Source: an uncultured Bacteroidaceae bacterium (GTDB taxonomy: Bacteria; Bacteroidota; Bacteroidia; Bacteroidales; Bacteroidaceae). Taken from it: a DNA stretch of 25,210 bases. The DNA is taken from contig CAJGDP010000024.1 in NCBI GenBank assembly GCA_904502235.1, forward strand, positions 1 to 25,210, given 5' to 3'. Positions 1-8,726 of this stretch are shown here, piece after piece; the stretch's first letter is position 1, and each line of letters opens with the position of its first letter. The translations under genes were made by a program, and so were the position numbers. Below the pieces are notes generated by a model that was given only the letters and a program-made list of their open reading frames with translations, did no database searches and was not told the origin of the DNA.

Positions 1-1879
1 ATGCCACAGCACCACGTCCCTTGAACGGTGGGTTACCGTCGAATACCTCGGGGATTGAACCGATACAGTGCTGTACGATTTCATCCTCAAAGCCAACCAT
101 CTGACGCTGAACGAATGATACACCGCTCATCTTGTATGTCTTGAGATATGCCTCATAGTAGAAACCGCCCAACCAAGGCCATGCTGTTCCCTGATGGTAA
201 GCATAGTCGCGCTGTATCTGCGGACCCACATAGTTAGGATTGTATCCAACGCTCTTTGGCGACAAAGAACGCAAGCCACGTGGAGTAAGCAACTCCTTGG
301 TTACGGTATCAAGCACCTTCTTGCGCTGTTTTGAATCGAGCGGAGAATAGTCGAGTGCAACAGCGAAAATCATGTTGGGGCGAACGCTCCAGTCAACATA
401 ATCACCGTCAACGAAATCGTAGAGATAACCATGTTCATTGAGGAACACCTCGGTAAATGCCTTGCCTACAAGAGGAATAAGACGCAACAAAGAATCCTTT
501 ACCTCCTCGTTGTGCATAAGCACAGCCATCTCCTCTATGAATTTGAGAGCATTGTACCACAATGCGTTTATCTCAACAACATAACCTGTACGAGGAACTA
601 CAGGACGTCCGTTCGCAACGGAGTTCATCCATGTAACAGCCTTGTCTCTGCCATTTGTAGCAAGCAAGCCGTTATGTGTTACACGAAGGTTGCTATGTTT
701 GTTATTGCGGATAAACTCATACATATTCATCAGCAAATCGCCATATTTGTCGCGACAAGCCTCGATGCCACACTCCTTGGCATACTGTTGCAATGCCCAG
801 ATTGCCCACAAAAGCACATCGGGATGCTCCATCTCATAGATTTTGCAATCACTCTGCTTGCCGTTCATGAAATCCTCTATGGCAATACGGGCTGTCTTCA
901 TGACACGCTCATACTCATCGATATGTCCCTGTGAAAGAGCCAAGCCCGGCAACGACACAAACAGGTCGCGTGCACGGCACTTGAACCAAGGATAACCGGC
1001 AAGGATATAGGTATGTTCGCCCTGTACGTTGAAGAACTGGTTTCCGGCACACTGCATACAGTGCATAAAATTATCACGTGGGTCACGGATAGCCTCCTCG
1101 TGTTCAAAAGCAGCCTTCATGGTGCGCGATGTCATTGGAGCGACACCACCCGAGAAGACAATACTTTCACCGGCTTTCATCTTTACTTCAAAGTAACCGG
1201 GTACATAAAGATCCTCATTGAAGTCGTAACCGCGCTCGAGTTCCTTTACATACTCGATGCCACGATACCAATCGGGTTGGTAAACGAAGTCGTTCTTTTT
1301 GTTGAGCTGCATGTAAAGGTCGGGATAACCGGCATACATACGCATACTTATACCGTTTTCAACCTCTTTGTAGCTACGGTCGGCGATATTGTTCTCGTGA
1401 GTGTATTCACGGACACTGCGGAATGCACAGAACGGACGAAGACGCAACGTAACTGCCGTATTTGCCTTTAAAAGGGTGTAACGGATTAGAATTCTGTTCT
1501 CGTGATGAACAAAGGCTTTTTCTTTCTTAAGCCAAACGCCACCCACATTATAGATTGTGGTCGGCACACGCTCCCAGGCAAACTCACGGATGTACTTGTT
1601 GCCACGAGGACTGAAGTTGTCGGCATTATACTTGTGCAAGCCAAGATTGAACTCTGCACCATGCAACACTACAGTCTCGTCAAGAGATGACAACAACACA
1701 TGGTTCTCATCATCAAGTTGCGGAATGGGGACAACCAACAAACCATGATACTTACGGGTATTACAATCAACGATTGTAGAACAGTGGTAGGCACCCGAAC
1801 GGTTTGTCCTCAGGATTTCCTTTTGCAACGACTCTTCCAAGTTCGTCATCAGCGTTTTTTCGAATCGCAAATAACTCAT
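1..1879 (-). CDS. Glycogen debranching enzyme (amylo-alpha-1,6-glucosidase type), partial at its 3' end
   Basis: Reading leftward from the ATG at 1879-1877, an open frame of 626 codons runs off the left edge without a stop. The protein begins MSYLRFEKTL and contains NRSGAYHCSTIVDCNTRKYHGLLV, split here as NRSGAYHCSTIVDC and NTRKYHGLLV, the N-terminal signature of bacterial/archaeal-type debranching enzymes (GDE_N). An (alpha/alpha)6-type catalytic domain follows, with segments such as WFKCRARDLFVSLPGLALS, QRDYAYHQGTAWPWLGG and IPEVFDGNPPFKGRGAVA. The family normally continues with a QAWSVAE-like motif and ends soon after, so probably only about 20-30 residues are missing. The family hydrolyses alpha-1,6 branch points of glycogen or limit dextrins in the cytoplasm. 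A promoter-like element lies about 45-75 nt upstream. In related genomes this gene often sits with a glycosyltransferase and a GH57 amylase, which would lie off the left edge (family knowledge, not visible here). Confidence 0.93.
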   Translation of the reverse strand, partial: MSYLRFEKTLMTNLEESLQKEILRTNRSGAYHCSTIVDCNTRKYHGLLVVPIPQLDDENHVLLSSLDETVVLHGAEFNLGLHKYNADNFSPRGNKYIREFAWERVPTTIYNVGGVWLKKEKAFVHHENRILIRYTLLKANTAVTLRLRPFCAFRSVREYTHENNIADRSYKEVENGISMRMYAGYPDLYMQLNKKNDFVYQPDWYRGIEYVKELERGYDFNEDLYVPGYFEVKMKAGESIVFSGGVAPMTSRTMKAAFEHEEAIRDPRDNFMHCMQCAGNQFFNVQGEHTYILAGYPWFKCRARDLFVSLPGLALSQGHIDEYERVMKTARIAIEDFMNGKQSDCKIYEMEHPDVLLWAIWALQQYAKECGIEACRDKYGDLLMNMYEFIRNNKHSNLRVTHNGLLATNGRDKAVTWMNSVANGRPVVPRTGYVVEINALWYNALKFIEEMAVLMHNEEVKDSLLRLIPLVGKAFTEVFLNEHGYLYDFVDGDYVDWSVRPNMIFAVALDYSPLDSKQRKKVLDTVTKELLTPRGLRSLSPKSVGYNPNYVGPQIQRDYAYHQGTAWPWLGGFYYEAYLKTYKMSGVSFVQRQMVGFEDEIVQHCIGSIPEVFDGNPPFKGRGAVA

Positions 1880-1922
1880 CTCGTACAATTTATATATTAA
1901 ACTATATTTTTTATCACACCTT

Positions 1923-1954
1923 CAAATATAAGGAATATAACATTCAAATACAAG
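1923..1954 (-). promoter_or_regulatory. Bacteroidetes-type promoter of the debranching enzyme
   Basis: On the minus strand CTTG (1954-1951) is followed after 20 nt by TATATTTG (1930-1923). This matches the -7 consensus TAnnTTTG exactly and the -33 TTTG in three of four bases. Transcription would start near 1917, giving a leader of about 38 nt before the ATG at 1879. The rest of 1880-2005 is very AT-rich and shows nothing else. Confidence 0.55.
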
Positions 1955-2005
1955 CAAATAGAAGTTTTTTCAAAAAAAATGTAAAAAAAAAGCAAAATAT
2001 TGAGC

Positions 2006-2051
2006 AAACGCAGATAAAAAGGCTTGAAAATTCGCTCTTTTATCTGCGTTT
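2006..2051 (-). terminator. Hairpin terminator of the DAGK-family gene, overlapping its stop codon
   Basis: A perfect 14-bp inverted repeat (2006-2019 with 2038-2051) encloses an 18-nt loop. On the minus strand the stem is followed after about 13 nt by a run of ten T (1983-1992). The stop codon of the upstream gene (2042-2040) lies inside the first arm, so the last codons and the terminator share sequence. Confidence 0.65.
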
Positions 2052-2990
2052 ATTGATTTTGGAAGGGATAATAAGATTCAACATTTCGGGATTTACCGTT
2101 ACCGTCATCGGTTCGGAATGGTGAAATATTTTACCGTCTATGGCAACCGGCGCTCCGCCCAACGATTCCAGATGAATTTCGGAAGTGCGGAAAGGGGTAA
2201 CGAGTGCATAGTTCAAAATCCTGCGATGGACAAGCATCATAAGACCTTCCAGAAGACCGAACAGTTTAGGTTTTCTGATTGCCGAAACATCGAGCCAGCC
2301 GTTATAAGGAACAGAACTTGGAGTAAGACCATATCCTACGGAATTCCCTATACAGAGCATCATGAATCTGGCATCCACCGTCTGGCAATTCAGGCTGAAA
2401 CGCATAGCGAAACTGCGACGATGAAACAGCATATAGAAGAGCCCTGTAATATGATATGTCAGCTTGGGAAACAATGGTTGCCTGCGATTTGCCATCTCCA
2501 CTATATGAGCAGACAAGCCTATATTTACAGCATTCAGGAAATATCTTTTCTCTTCGCCGTTTTCTGTAGCAAAAGAACAGCATCCTACATCCACCTTCCT
2601 TATCCTGCGTGCTATTATATAATCTATCGCCGTCCTGTAATCATCGGATTTAAGTCCCCAATACGAAGCATAGTCGTTTGCTATACCGTTCGGAATTATT
2701 CCCAAAGAGACATTTGCGGCACGCTGCGAAGACAACACACCGTTCAACGCATCCTGCAAAACACCGTCTCCGCCCACAACCACAATTGTCTCATAACCAT
2801 TGTCGGCAAACATACGAGCCTGACGCTCGGCAGAACCATAGTTCTCCGATTCCAGATAGTCATATTCCACGCCCTTCGACACAAGGTATTCGCGAATCTC
2901 CTTCCAGCGTTTCATCGGTCTCACAGCACCGCTCTTGGGCGAATATATTATTCCCCAACGATGTCTGTTGACCTTATACAAATCAATCAT
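2040..2990 (-). CDS. Diacylglycerol kinase family lipid kinase
   Basis: A 316-residue cytoplasmic protein of the DAGK catalytic-domain family (DagK/YegS-like), whose members phosphorylate diacylglycerol or related lipids with ATP. Residues 68-84 read TIVVVGGDGVLQDALNG, the nucleotide-binding GGDGT-type loop with V in place of the usual T/S. LGIIPNGIANDYA at about 96-108 corresponds to the family's P-x-GTxNDFA motif, with I replacing the T. The C-terminal half has the all-beta character of the family (for example HLESLGGAPVAIDGKIF). Length is typical (about 290-320 aa). The ATG at 2990 overlaps the end of miaA by 8 nt, so translational coupling is likely. The exact lipid substrate cannot be read from the sequence, and an enzyme acting on sphingoid bases (Bacteroidales make sphingolipids) is an open alternative. 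Confidence 0.88.
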   Translation of the reverse strand: MIDLYKVNRHRWGIIYSPKSGAVRPMKRWKEIREYLVSKGVEYDYLESENYGSAERQARMFADNGYETIVVVGGDGVLQDALNGVLSSQRAANVSLGIIPNGIANDYASYWGLKSDDYRTAIDYIIARRIRKVDVGCCSFATENGEEKRYFLNAVNIGLSAHIVEMANRRQPLFPKLTYHITGLFYMLFHRRSFAMRFSLNCQTVDARFMMLCIGNSVGYGLTPSSVPYNGWLDVSAIRKPKLFGLLEGLMMLVHRRILNYALVTPFRTSEIHLESLGGAPVAIDGKIFHHSEPMTVTVNPEMLNLIIPSKINKRR

Positions 2991-3915
2991 ACAGAAAATT
3001 CTTTATCTGTTCCACCTGTTCTGCACGAGGTTGCATCGCATCAATCCAATGGATATGCACCCCACGTTTCTCCATACCACGAAACCAGGTCATCTGCCTC
3101 TTTGCGAACTGATGAATGGCAATCTCAAGCCCTTTGACCATCTCGTCGTAAGAGAGTACACCTATTATATATTGTGTCAGATATTTATATTCAAGACCAT
3201 AGTACATGAGTTGCTCTGCAGTAACGCCTTTGTCGAGCAAGCCACGAACCTCATCCACCATACCGTTTTCGAGACGCTCGTACAGACGTTTGGTTATTCT
3301 TCCGCGTCTTACCTCCCTATCTACATCCACGCCAACAGTAAGACAGTTTATTTGCGGGAAAGAGCGTTCCTCTATCGGACATGTACGATAATACTCTTCT
3401 ATCTCTATTGCACGTATTGCACGTTTCTTGGTATCAGTATCGGTATTATTATGCAAAGTCTTGTAACCAGACAATATCTCAGTAAGTTCCTCCAAAGTTT
3501 TTTCCTCGAGCGACTCACGCAATACAGGATTTTCGGGAACAGGGAGCAGACGATAACCCTTGAGCACCGACTCAACATACAATCCGCTTCCGCCACACAT
3601 TATAGGAAACGCGCCACGTTCCGTAATACCGTTGTAAGCAGAGAGAAAATCCCGTTGAAACTCAAAGAGGTTATACTTTTCACCCGCATCCACAATATCC
3701 AGAAGATGCGAAGGCAGTACCACCCCACCACGTTCGTATTCAGCCAAGTCCTTTCCCGTACCGATATCCATGCCACGATACACCTGACGGCTGTCGGCAC
3801 TGATGATTTCTGCCCCGTCTATCGACAAAGCCACATCAACAGCAAGCGAAGTTTTACCCGAAGCCGTAGGCCCCACTATCGCCAGCATATCATATTTTTC
3901 CTTGCGTTCCTGCAT
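2983..3915 (-). CDS. miaA: tRNA dimethylallyltransferase MiaA
   Basis: A 310-residue enzyme that transfers a dimethylallyl group from DMAPP to N6 of A37 in tRNAs reading UNN codons. Residues 10-21 (MLAIVGPTASGK) carry the P-loop, ISADSRQVYRGMDIGTGK at about 38-55 is the family's DSRQxYxxxxIGT segment, and a GGSGLY motif lies near residue 108. After IGT the protein reads GKD where many MiaA have AKP, so it may be one of the two MiaA paralogues found in some Bacteroidales (inference). A second in-frame ATG at 3888 directly precedes LAIVGP and has AAGGAAA 9-15 nt upstream; the promoter at 3934-3965 would leave only about a 13-nt leader before the first ATG, so the start may be 3888. The gene overlaps the downstream lipid kinase by 8 nt. 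Confidence 0.93.
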   Translation of the reverse strand: MQERKEKYDMLAIVGPTASGKTSLAVDVALSIDGAEIISADSRQVYRGMDIGTGKDLAEYERGGVVLPSHLLDIVDAGEKYNLFEFQRDFLSAYNGITERGAFPIMCGGSGLYVESVLKGYRLLPVPENPVLRESLEEKTLEELTEILSGYKTLHNNTDTDTKKRAIRAIEIEEYYRTCPIEERSFPQINCLTVGVDVDREVRRGRITKRLYERLENGMVDEVRGLLDKGVTAEQLMYYGLEYKYLTQYIIGVLSYDEMVKGLEIAIHQFAKRQMTWFRGMEKRGVHIHWIDAMQPRAEQVEQIKNFLYD

Positions 3916-3933
3916 ATATAGATTATATTGTCG

Positions 3934-3965
3934 CGAAGTTAATGCAAGTTACCCATAAAAGCAAA
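3934..3965 (-). promoter_or_regulatory. Promoter of the miaA operon, overlapping the preceding terminator
   Basis: On the minus strand TTTG (3965-3962), a 20-nt spacer and TAACTTCG (3941-3934, one mismatch to TAnnTTTG) form a Bacteroidetes-type promoter. The -33 box lies partly within the distal arm of the GH85 terminator. Initiation is expected near 3928. Confidence 0.5.
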
Positions 3966-4000
3966 ACAACGGGCAAAAGTTTCCCTTTGCCCGTTGTTTT
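3963..4000 (-). terminator. Strong hairpin terminator of the GH85 gene
   Basis: A perfect 15-bp inverted repeat (3963-3977 with 3986-4000) has an 8-nt loop and a GGGC/GCCC core flanked by A- and T-runs. It starts 18 nt after the GH85 stop codon. On the minus strand it is followed by GCTTTTATG, so termination would use the T-rich end of the stem. Confidence 0.85.
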
Positions 4001-4018
4001 AGTTAAAATGAGTTTGTT

Positions 4019-7000
4019 TTACATTACAATCTTGAATGAGCGTGCAGGCTTGCCGTTCTTTGTTATCACAACAACGTATGTTCCTGCATTCGCCACAGAC
4101 ACCTCGATAATTTCGCTGTCGTCCACATCAACGGCATTCTTTGAAACAAGTTTACCGTCAGCGGCAAATACCGATACCTCATATATACCGCCCTGAGCAA
4201 ACATGACATTTGCAACACCTTCGAAAGGTTTAGGATAGATCATGTAACCAGCCTCGGCAGACTCAACATCATCGATAGCAGTTACAACAATGTATTCAGA
4301 AATTGTCTTTGTTGTAGAACCCCAAGAGTTGCTTGCAACAAGCTTGATTTCGTACTCACCCTCACCTTTACCATACACAGCATCGGCTGTTGTTTCTGTT
4401 GAGCTGTTAAGTTTTGCACCCTCGAGATACCACTTAGATGACTCATACTTGATTGGGTATACACCTGTAAGCATCGGCACACCAAGAGCTGTAGTCAACT
4501 GATTCTGCTTATAATCATTTGTTCTGCCATTTTCTTCCTTACCTGTTGTCATGTATCCGCCAGGAACAGCCGCAGCATTCTTACCTGTATTCGGGAAATA
4601 AATATAGCCTTCACTATCTGTTGTTGATGATTCAAAAGTAAAGTAGCCTTCAAGGTTATCAGGTGCAGTCTTAAAGCCCTTCATAGCCTCCTTAACTTCA
4701 TCTGCTGTAAGAGCCTTGCTCCAAATCTGAACCTCATCTACCCAACCGGTCAAACTTGCAAGGTTAGTCATAGAACCACCCACATAGAACTTGGCACCAC
4801 GCCAATTTCTTGGTCCTGAGCCACGAGATGTACCGTTTGCTATAAGTTTACCATTGAGATATAGACTCAAGTTTCTACCTGACTTAACAGCACATACATG
4901 GTACCACACACCCGGCATCAAGCTATAGCCGTCAGACAGGATATCAACATCGTTATTATGTTCATAATTAGCAGTTCCGGCAGCAGGAGCATCTGTACAA
5001 AGCGACAACTCATTTGCAGCATTGTCTCGCTTCAAATTATTATTCTTTGCATAACCGGCAGGACGGATTGCTGTCCACATTTCACCCCAGACATTTTCTG
5101 TCCATGTACCACCATAATTGCGATTAACCTTTGTCATAAGCAATGTACCAAGTGAAGCATGCTCAAATTTCTCAACCTTGAACCACAAAGCAAAAGATGT
5201 GTTGTTATATTCACCCATGATAGCAGCATCAACAGTAAACTGATAAGGCTCGCACATATAGAGTGACTGAGAAACAGAACATGGTGCACCATTGTAATCA
5301 ACACCCTTGTTTATTTCAGCAGTAACAGAAACATTCCCATTTTCCATATTTGCCTTATCCGCTTCCAAAGAGGTGATTTCTGGCAAACGGCCTGTCTCTT
5401 CAGGACTGACAAGAATCAACGAACGGTTCATTAACGTCTCGCCGTTTGTAACTACCTTAACGTCATAGCTGCCTACTGTAGGCAAGGATGTAGTCATTGT
5501 CAAGACACCACTTGCATTTGCTACCATGTTACCGGTCAAAGCATCATATATCACAATATCTGCTACAGGATGGTTTGGATCCTCAAAACCTATTGTAAAC
5601 TCCTCATTAGGTTTGATAACACCCTTATCCACAGTCAATGTCTCAATCATTGTAAGAGGCTTTTCTATTTCATCCGACCAGACAATTTCACTCTTTGCAC
5701 GACCGTCCTTACCTACTGCGCGTACACCAATCTGCAACTTATCAACCTTTGGTATCAATGTTGCATCAACCACGTATGCAGCCCAAGAAGTAGTAGTAGT
5801 AAGCAAAGTCTCCTGACCTTCCTGCTTAACATAGATTTCATAATACCATGCGCCAACTTCTTCATTATATACAGGACAACCTTCATACTCAGCCTTACGC
5901 GATGCAGGTGTTGGCATGTTGAAGACAACCTTAATATCTGCACGGTTATAATAACGCTTCATAACCTCAGCATGAGTAATCTTTGGAGTTGCAGGCTTCT
6001 CGTTGAAGTTTGCAGGAACAAAAGCAAACTCACCAAGCAATACCTCAAATGCGGCATTAGTATTCTTTACAGAAAGACCTACACAACCAATAACATCACC
6101 GGCTTTAAGACCAGCCTCTGAAGCCTTGATTGTCACATGATTCCACTCACCACCCTTTATGTCGCCTTCAACAGGAACATATACAAAGTTGTTTTCGCCA
6201 TTCTCTTTGGCTACCATAAGCTCAAGAGATGTAGCTCCCGAAGCTTTTGGTTTGAATACAAGACGGAACTCATCATTTGCATCTGCAACATTCCATTTTG
6301 TAGCAAACAAACGTACATCAGAGCGCTGTGTTGCACCATGTACCTTCAAACATGAACCGGCAAACCAAGCATCATCATAACAGAAATCAAGATTTATAGC
6401 ATCAGCAGGCACAGTCTTGCCATCACCGTTGTCAATCCACCAGCGCCATGTGGGCAACAAATCCTGCATACCATAATTATACCATTTGTGATCCCATGTG
6501 GTAACACCTTCGTTGTTGAAGAAACGTCCGTTACCCAAATTAAAACGTGTAACGAATGGGAGTTCATTGAGCGTAGAGCGCTCAATTACAGCCTTTGCAT
6601 AACCATGCCAATCCTGCAAATCGCTATAAGAAGATGTTACATTATTATTATTCAATGCAGGCAAGTTCAACACATTGCGGTTACCACCCGAGAAGAGCAT
6701 CTCCTGTTTCTTCTGATACTCATTCTGTACAGCATAATCACTCTGACCACCTTCTGTTGAACTGATATACAACTGGTTGCGGTCGTGAGCACCCCAAATG
6801 ACAAGAGATATAGGGTAGTTCATAAGGACTTCCCAACCGGCATTGCCGTTCTTTCCATAACCACGTCCCTGCATATCAAATCCGGCATACACATCGAATG
6901 TTGAACGTCCCACTCTCTCCGCCTCTGCGACACTCTGTTGCAAACCATATTCACTCCAGTTATAGTTAAGGAAGAAGACATCTGTTACAGGCTGATTTGT

Positions 7001-7825
7001 TGAAGCATGATGGAACCAGTTGGTATTGTTTTGGTCAAGTTTACATCCATTATCTGATAGCTGACCAGCATTAGACACGAATGAATACCAATCGACATGG
7101 AAAGGATGATTCAATTCCTTGGCAATCTTATGACATTCTGCCAAAAATGGAATAAAACGACTATAAACAGTATAACCCCAATAACCCTCGGGATTGAAAC
7201 ACAAACCATCAATACCATAATATTTAAGGAATTGCACTAACTTACGCGAATATTTATAGTTATCTCCGTAAGTATTTGCAGGAATCAACGGCTCTGCCAA
7301 ATCGTAAAGAGTTTTTCCCGGTTCTTCCATCTGATTGACACCAGCACCCCAATCAATAAAATAGGTACATGCAGTTTTTACACCGTTCTTGTGGGCAACA
7401 TCATTAAATGCACCGGGCACACGCCAAAAGCCGTTGGTCCAGTTTGAGTGAATGTCGAGATACTGCCACATATTGAAGTTATCACCGTCGAAGTTGTAAC
7501 GTGGCAATGCACCCCATTTCTTAGTCATTTCACCGGTAGGAGCCATCCAACAGAACTTTTTGTTGTTATCGTCGTTCAAGGCATCATTTGCGTAGTCTCC
7601 GGGACGAAAACGATTCTTCAAAGGAACGCGTGAGATATAGAAATTCTCATCTACATAAGAAGCGTCACCATTCCAAGGCTTGCCAGGTTCCCATTTGTCA
7701 AGAGCCTGAACAATATCAGATGGCGTACCGCTGTTCACATACATCTCGTGTGTAGGCACACTCTGCGCCATGGCACCCATTGCAAAGAATGCCATCAGCA
7801 ATGAAAATAAGTTAAGTTTTCTCAT
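4019..7825 (-). CDS. Secreted GH85 endo-beta-N-acetylglucosaminidase with LamG-like domain and C-terminal sorting domain
   Basis: A 1268-residue secreted enzyme. GH85 enzymes cut between the two core GlcNAc residues of N-glycans by substrate-assisted catalysis. The start is placed at the ATG at 7825, because MRKLNLFSLLMAFFAMGAMA followed by Q is a classic signal peptide; an in-frame ATG at 7882 would put 19 unlikely residues in front. GH85 signatures: WQYLDIHSNWTNGFW at about 120-134, AHKNGV at 144-149, and YYGIDGLCFNPEG at about 202-214, where N211 and E213 match the catalytic Asn-x-Glu pair. Tryptophan-rich and beta-sandwich regions follow, then a LamG/concanavalin-like jelly roll (about 861-1070, ending GWVDEVQIWSKALTADEV). 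Residues 1184-1268 (YPKPFEG...GTYVVVITKNGKPARSFKIV) resemble a type IX secretion sorting domain. It is transcribed divergently from a Crp/Fnr regulator. There are no SusC/SusD genes nearby. Confidence 0.9.
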   Translation of the reverse strand: MRKLNLFSLLMAFFAMGAMAQSVPTHEMYVNSGTPSDIVQALDKWEPGKPWNGDASYVDENFYISRVPLKNRFRPGDYANDALNDDNNKKFCWMAPTGEMTKKWGALPRYNFDGDNFNMWQYLDIHSNWTNGFWRVPGAFNDVAHKNGVKTACTYFIDWGAGVNQMEEPGKTLYDLAEPLIPANTYGDNYKYSRKLVQFLKYYGIDGLCFNPEGYWGYTVYSRFIPFLAECHKIAKELNHPFHVDWYSFVSNAGQLSDNGCKLDQNNTNWFHHASTNQPVTDVFFLNYNWSEYGLQQSVAEAERVGRSTFDVYAGFDMQGRGYGKNGNAGWEVLMNYPISLVIWGAHDRNQLYISSTEGGQSDYAVQNEYQKKQEMLFSGGNRNVLNLPALNNNNVTSSYSDLQDWHGYAKAVIERSTLNELPFVTRFNLGNGRFFNNEGVTTWDHKWYNYGMQDLLPTWRWWIDNGDGKTVPADAINLDFCYDDAWFAGSCLKVHGATQRSDVRLFATKWNVADANDEFRLVFKPKASGATSLELMVAKENGENNFVYVPVEGDIKGGEWNHVTIKASEAGLKAGDVIGCVGLSVKNTNAAFEVLLGEFAFVPANFNEKPATPKITHAEVMKRYYNRADIKVVFNMPTPASRKAEYEGCPVYNEEVGAWYYEIYVKQEGQETLLTTTTSWAAYVVDATLIPKVDKLQIGVRAVGKDGRAKSEIVWSDEIEKPLTMIETLTVDKGVIKPNEEFTIGFEDPNHPVADIVIYDALTGNMVANASGVLTMTTSLPTVGSYDVKVVTNGETLMNRSLILVSPEETGRLPEITSLEADKANMENGNVSVTAEINKGVDYNGAPCSVSQSLYMCEPYQFTVDAAIMGEYNNTSFALWFKVEKFEHASLGTLLMTKVNRNYGGTWTENVWGEMWTAIRPAGYAKNNNLKRDNAANELSLCTDAPAAGTANYEHNNDVDILSDGYSLMPGVWYHVCAVKSGRNLSLYLNGKLIANGTSRGSGPRNWRGAKFYVGGSMTNLASLTGWVDEVQIWSKALTADEVKEAMKGFKTAPDNLEGYFTFESSTTDSEGYIYFPNTGKNAAAVPGGYMTTGKEENGRTNDYKQNQLTTALGVPMLTGVYPIKYESSKWYLEGAKLNSSTETTADAVYGKGEGEYEIKLVASNSWGSTTKTISEYIVVTAIDDVESAEAGYMIYPKPFEGVANVMFAQGGIYEVSVFAADGKLVSKNAVDVDDSEIIEVSVANAGTYVVVITKNGKPARSFKIVM

Positions 7826-7837
7826 AATATAGTTAAT

Positions 7838-7870
7838 TAAGTATAGTTTTCTTTTGCTAAAATACACAAA
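7838..7870 (-). promoter_or_regulatory. Possible promoter of the GH85 gene
   Basis: On the minus strand TTTG (7870-7867), a 21-nt spacer and TATACTTA (7845-7838) approximate a Bacteroidetes promoter. The -7 box matches only partly, and the implied leader before the ATG at 7825 is very short, so this is a weak call. Confidence 0.25.
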
Positions 7871-7895
7871 TAAAATATACAATACACGTTTTTAA

Positions 7896-7915
7896 TTGAT
7901 TTTTTAAAAAAGCAA
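7896..7915. promoter_or_regulatory. 20-bp near-palindrome, candidate operator in the GH85/regulator intergenic region
   Basis: TTGATTTTTT followed by AAAAAAGCAA is a palindrome apart from one mismatched pair. It lies 71 nt upstream of the GH85 start and 143 nt upstream of the divergent Crp/Fnr-family gene. Its TTGAT/(A)CAA half-sites resemble FNR-type sites only loosely, and the central A/T runs could occur by chance in this AT-rich gap (7826-8057). No clear promoter for the regulator was found in the gap. Confidence 0.3.
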
Positions 7916-8057
7916 TGATTTTTAAAAGTTGACAAAAAAAACAACAGATATTGTTCTTTTCTAAAAAAAAGATAAAAAACAAGCAACAAAACATACTATT
8001 TTGTTAATAGATTAGTTATATATAGGATAAAAATCTATTTTACGATTAAGCCATTTT

Positions 8058-8726
8058 ATGTACGAGAGCCTATTATCATTGCCATATTTTCAAGGAATGG
8101 ACAAAGATGACATAACCAGAATTCTGGATAATGTTGCCTTTGAGTTTATAAAATACAACGACGGTGAAGCGATATGCCGCCACGGAGAGAACTGCGACAA
8201 GTTCAAGATTCTAACACAAGGTGTTCTACAGGCTGTTGCAGAAGCACCCGACATGAGCTACAGGCTTACAGAGGAGATTGCCGCGCCATATGCAATAGAA
8301 CCTTACTCCATGTTCGGACACAGCACCAAGCACAGCAGAAAATACATTGCAAAAGGAGCATGCACCATTCTTGCAATAGACAAAAAATTCCTTTTCAGCG
8401 AACTGAGTGCACACAAAATATTCACAATAAACTTCCTGAACTTGATAAGCAGCAAGGAGCAGAAACTTGAAAGTACAATCTGGAACAATACGCCAAGCAG
8501 CATTGCAGGACGAATTGCAAAATTCATATCCCTCAGATGCGAACAGCAACATGGCAGAAAGATTCTCTCCATAAAAATGGAACGTCTGGCAGAAATCCTT
8601 TGCGAAACACGCCTCAACATATCAAAAGCCTTAAACAGTATGCAGGATGCCGGATTGTTGGAACTGCACCGCAAGGAAATAATAATACCATCGCTAAAGA
8701 AACTGAACGATACAATAAAAGAATAA
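8058..8726 (+). CDS. Crp/Fnr-family transcriptional regulator
   Basis: A 222-residue cytoplasmic regulator. Residues 1-115 form a cyclic-nucleotide-binding-type beta roll (LPYFQGMDKDDITRIL at the start, then YNDGEAICRHGENCDKFKILTQG). A dimerisation helix follows at about 120-150, and a winged helix-turn-helix at about 165-215 (MERLAEILCETRLNISKALNSM, split as MERLAEILCETRL and NISKALNSM, then DAGLLELHRKEIIIP). The phosphate-binding cassette of true CRP (GE...RxA) is not evident. There are three cysteines (residues 38, 43, 94) near the N-terminal half but no FNR-like spacing, so the ligand is unknown. It is transcribed away from the GH85 gene and is a plausible local regulator of it (inference from position only). 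The stop codon lies inside the downstream terminator stem. Confidence 0.9.
   Translation: MYESLLSLPYFQGMDKDDITRILDNVAFEFIKYNDGEAICRHGENCDKFKILTQGVLQAVAEAPDMSYRLTEEIAAPYAIEPYSMFGHSTKHSRKYIAKGACTILAIDKKFLFSELSAHKIFTINFLNLISSKEQKLESTIWNNTPSSIAGRIAKFISLRCEQQHGRKILSIKMERLAEILCETRLNISKALNSMQDAGLLELHRKEIIIPSLKKLNDTIKE

Noticed and set aside
2118..3921. Long plus-strand ORFs of 339 and 328 codons opposite the lipid kinase and miaA
   Set aside because: They are antisense to genes with clear family motifs, and their translations are rich in His, Cys and Thr with no recognisable domains.
4019..8726. Polysaccharide utilisation locus around the GH85 gene
   Set aside because: No SusC/SusD-like genes, no SusR/HTCS regulator and no further glycosidases adjoin; neighbours are miaA and tRNA genes.
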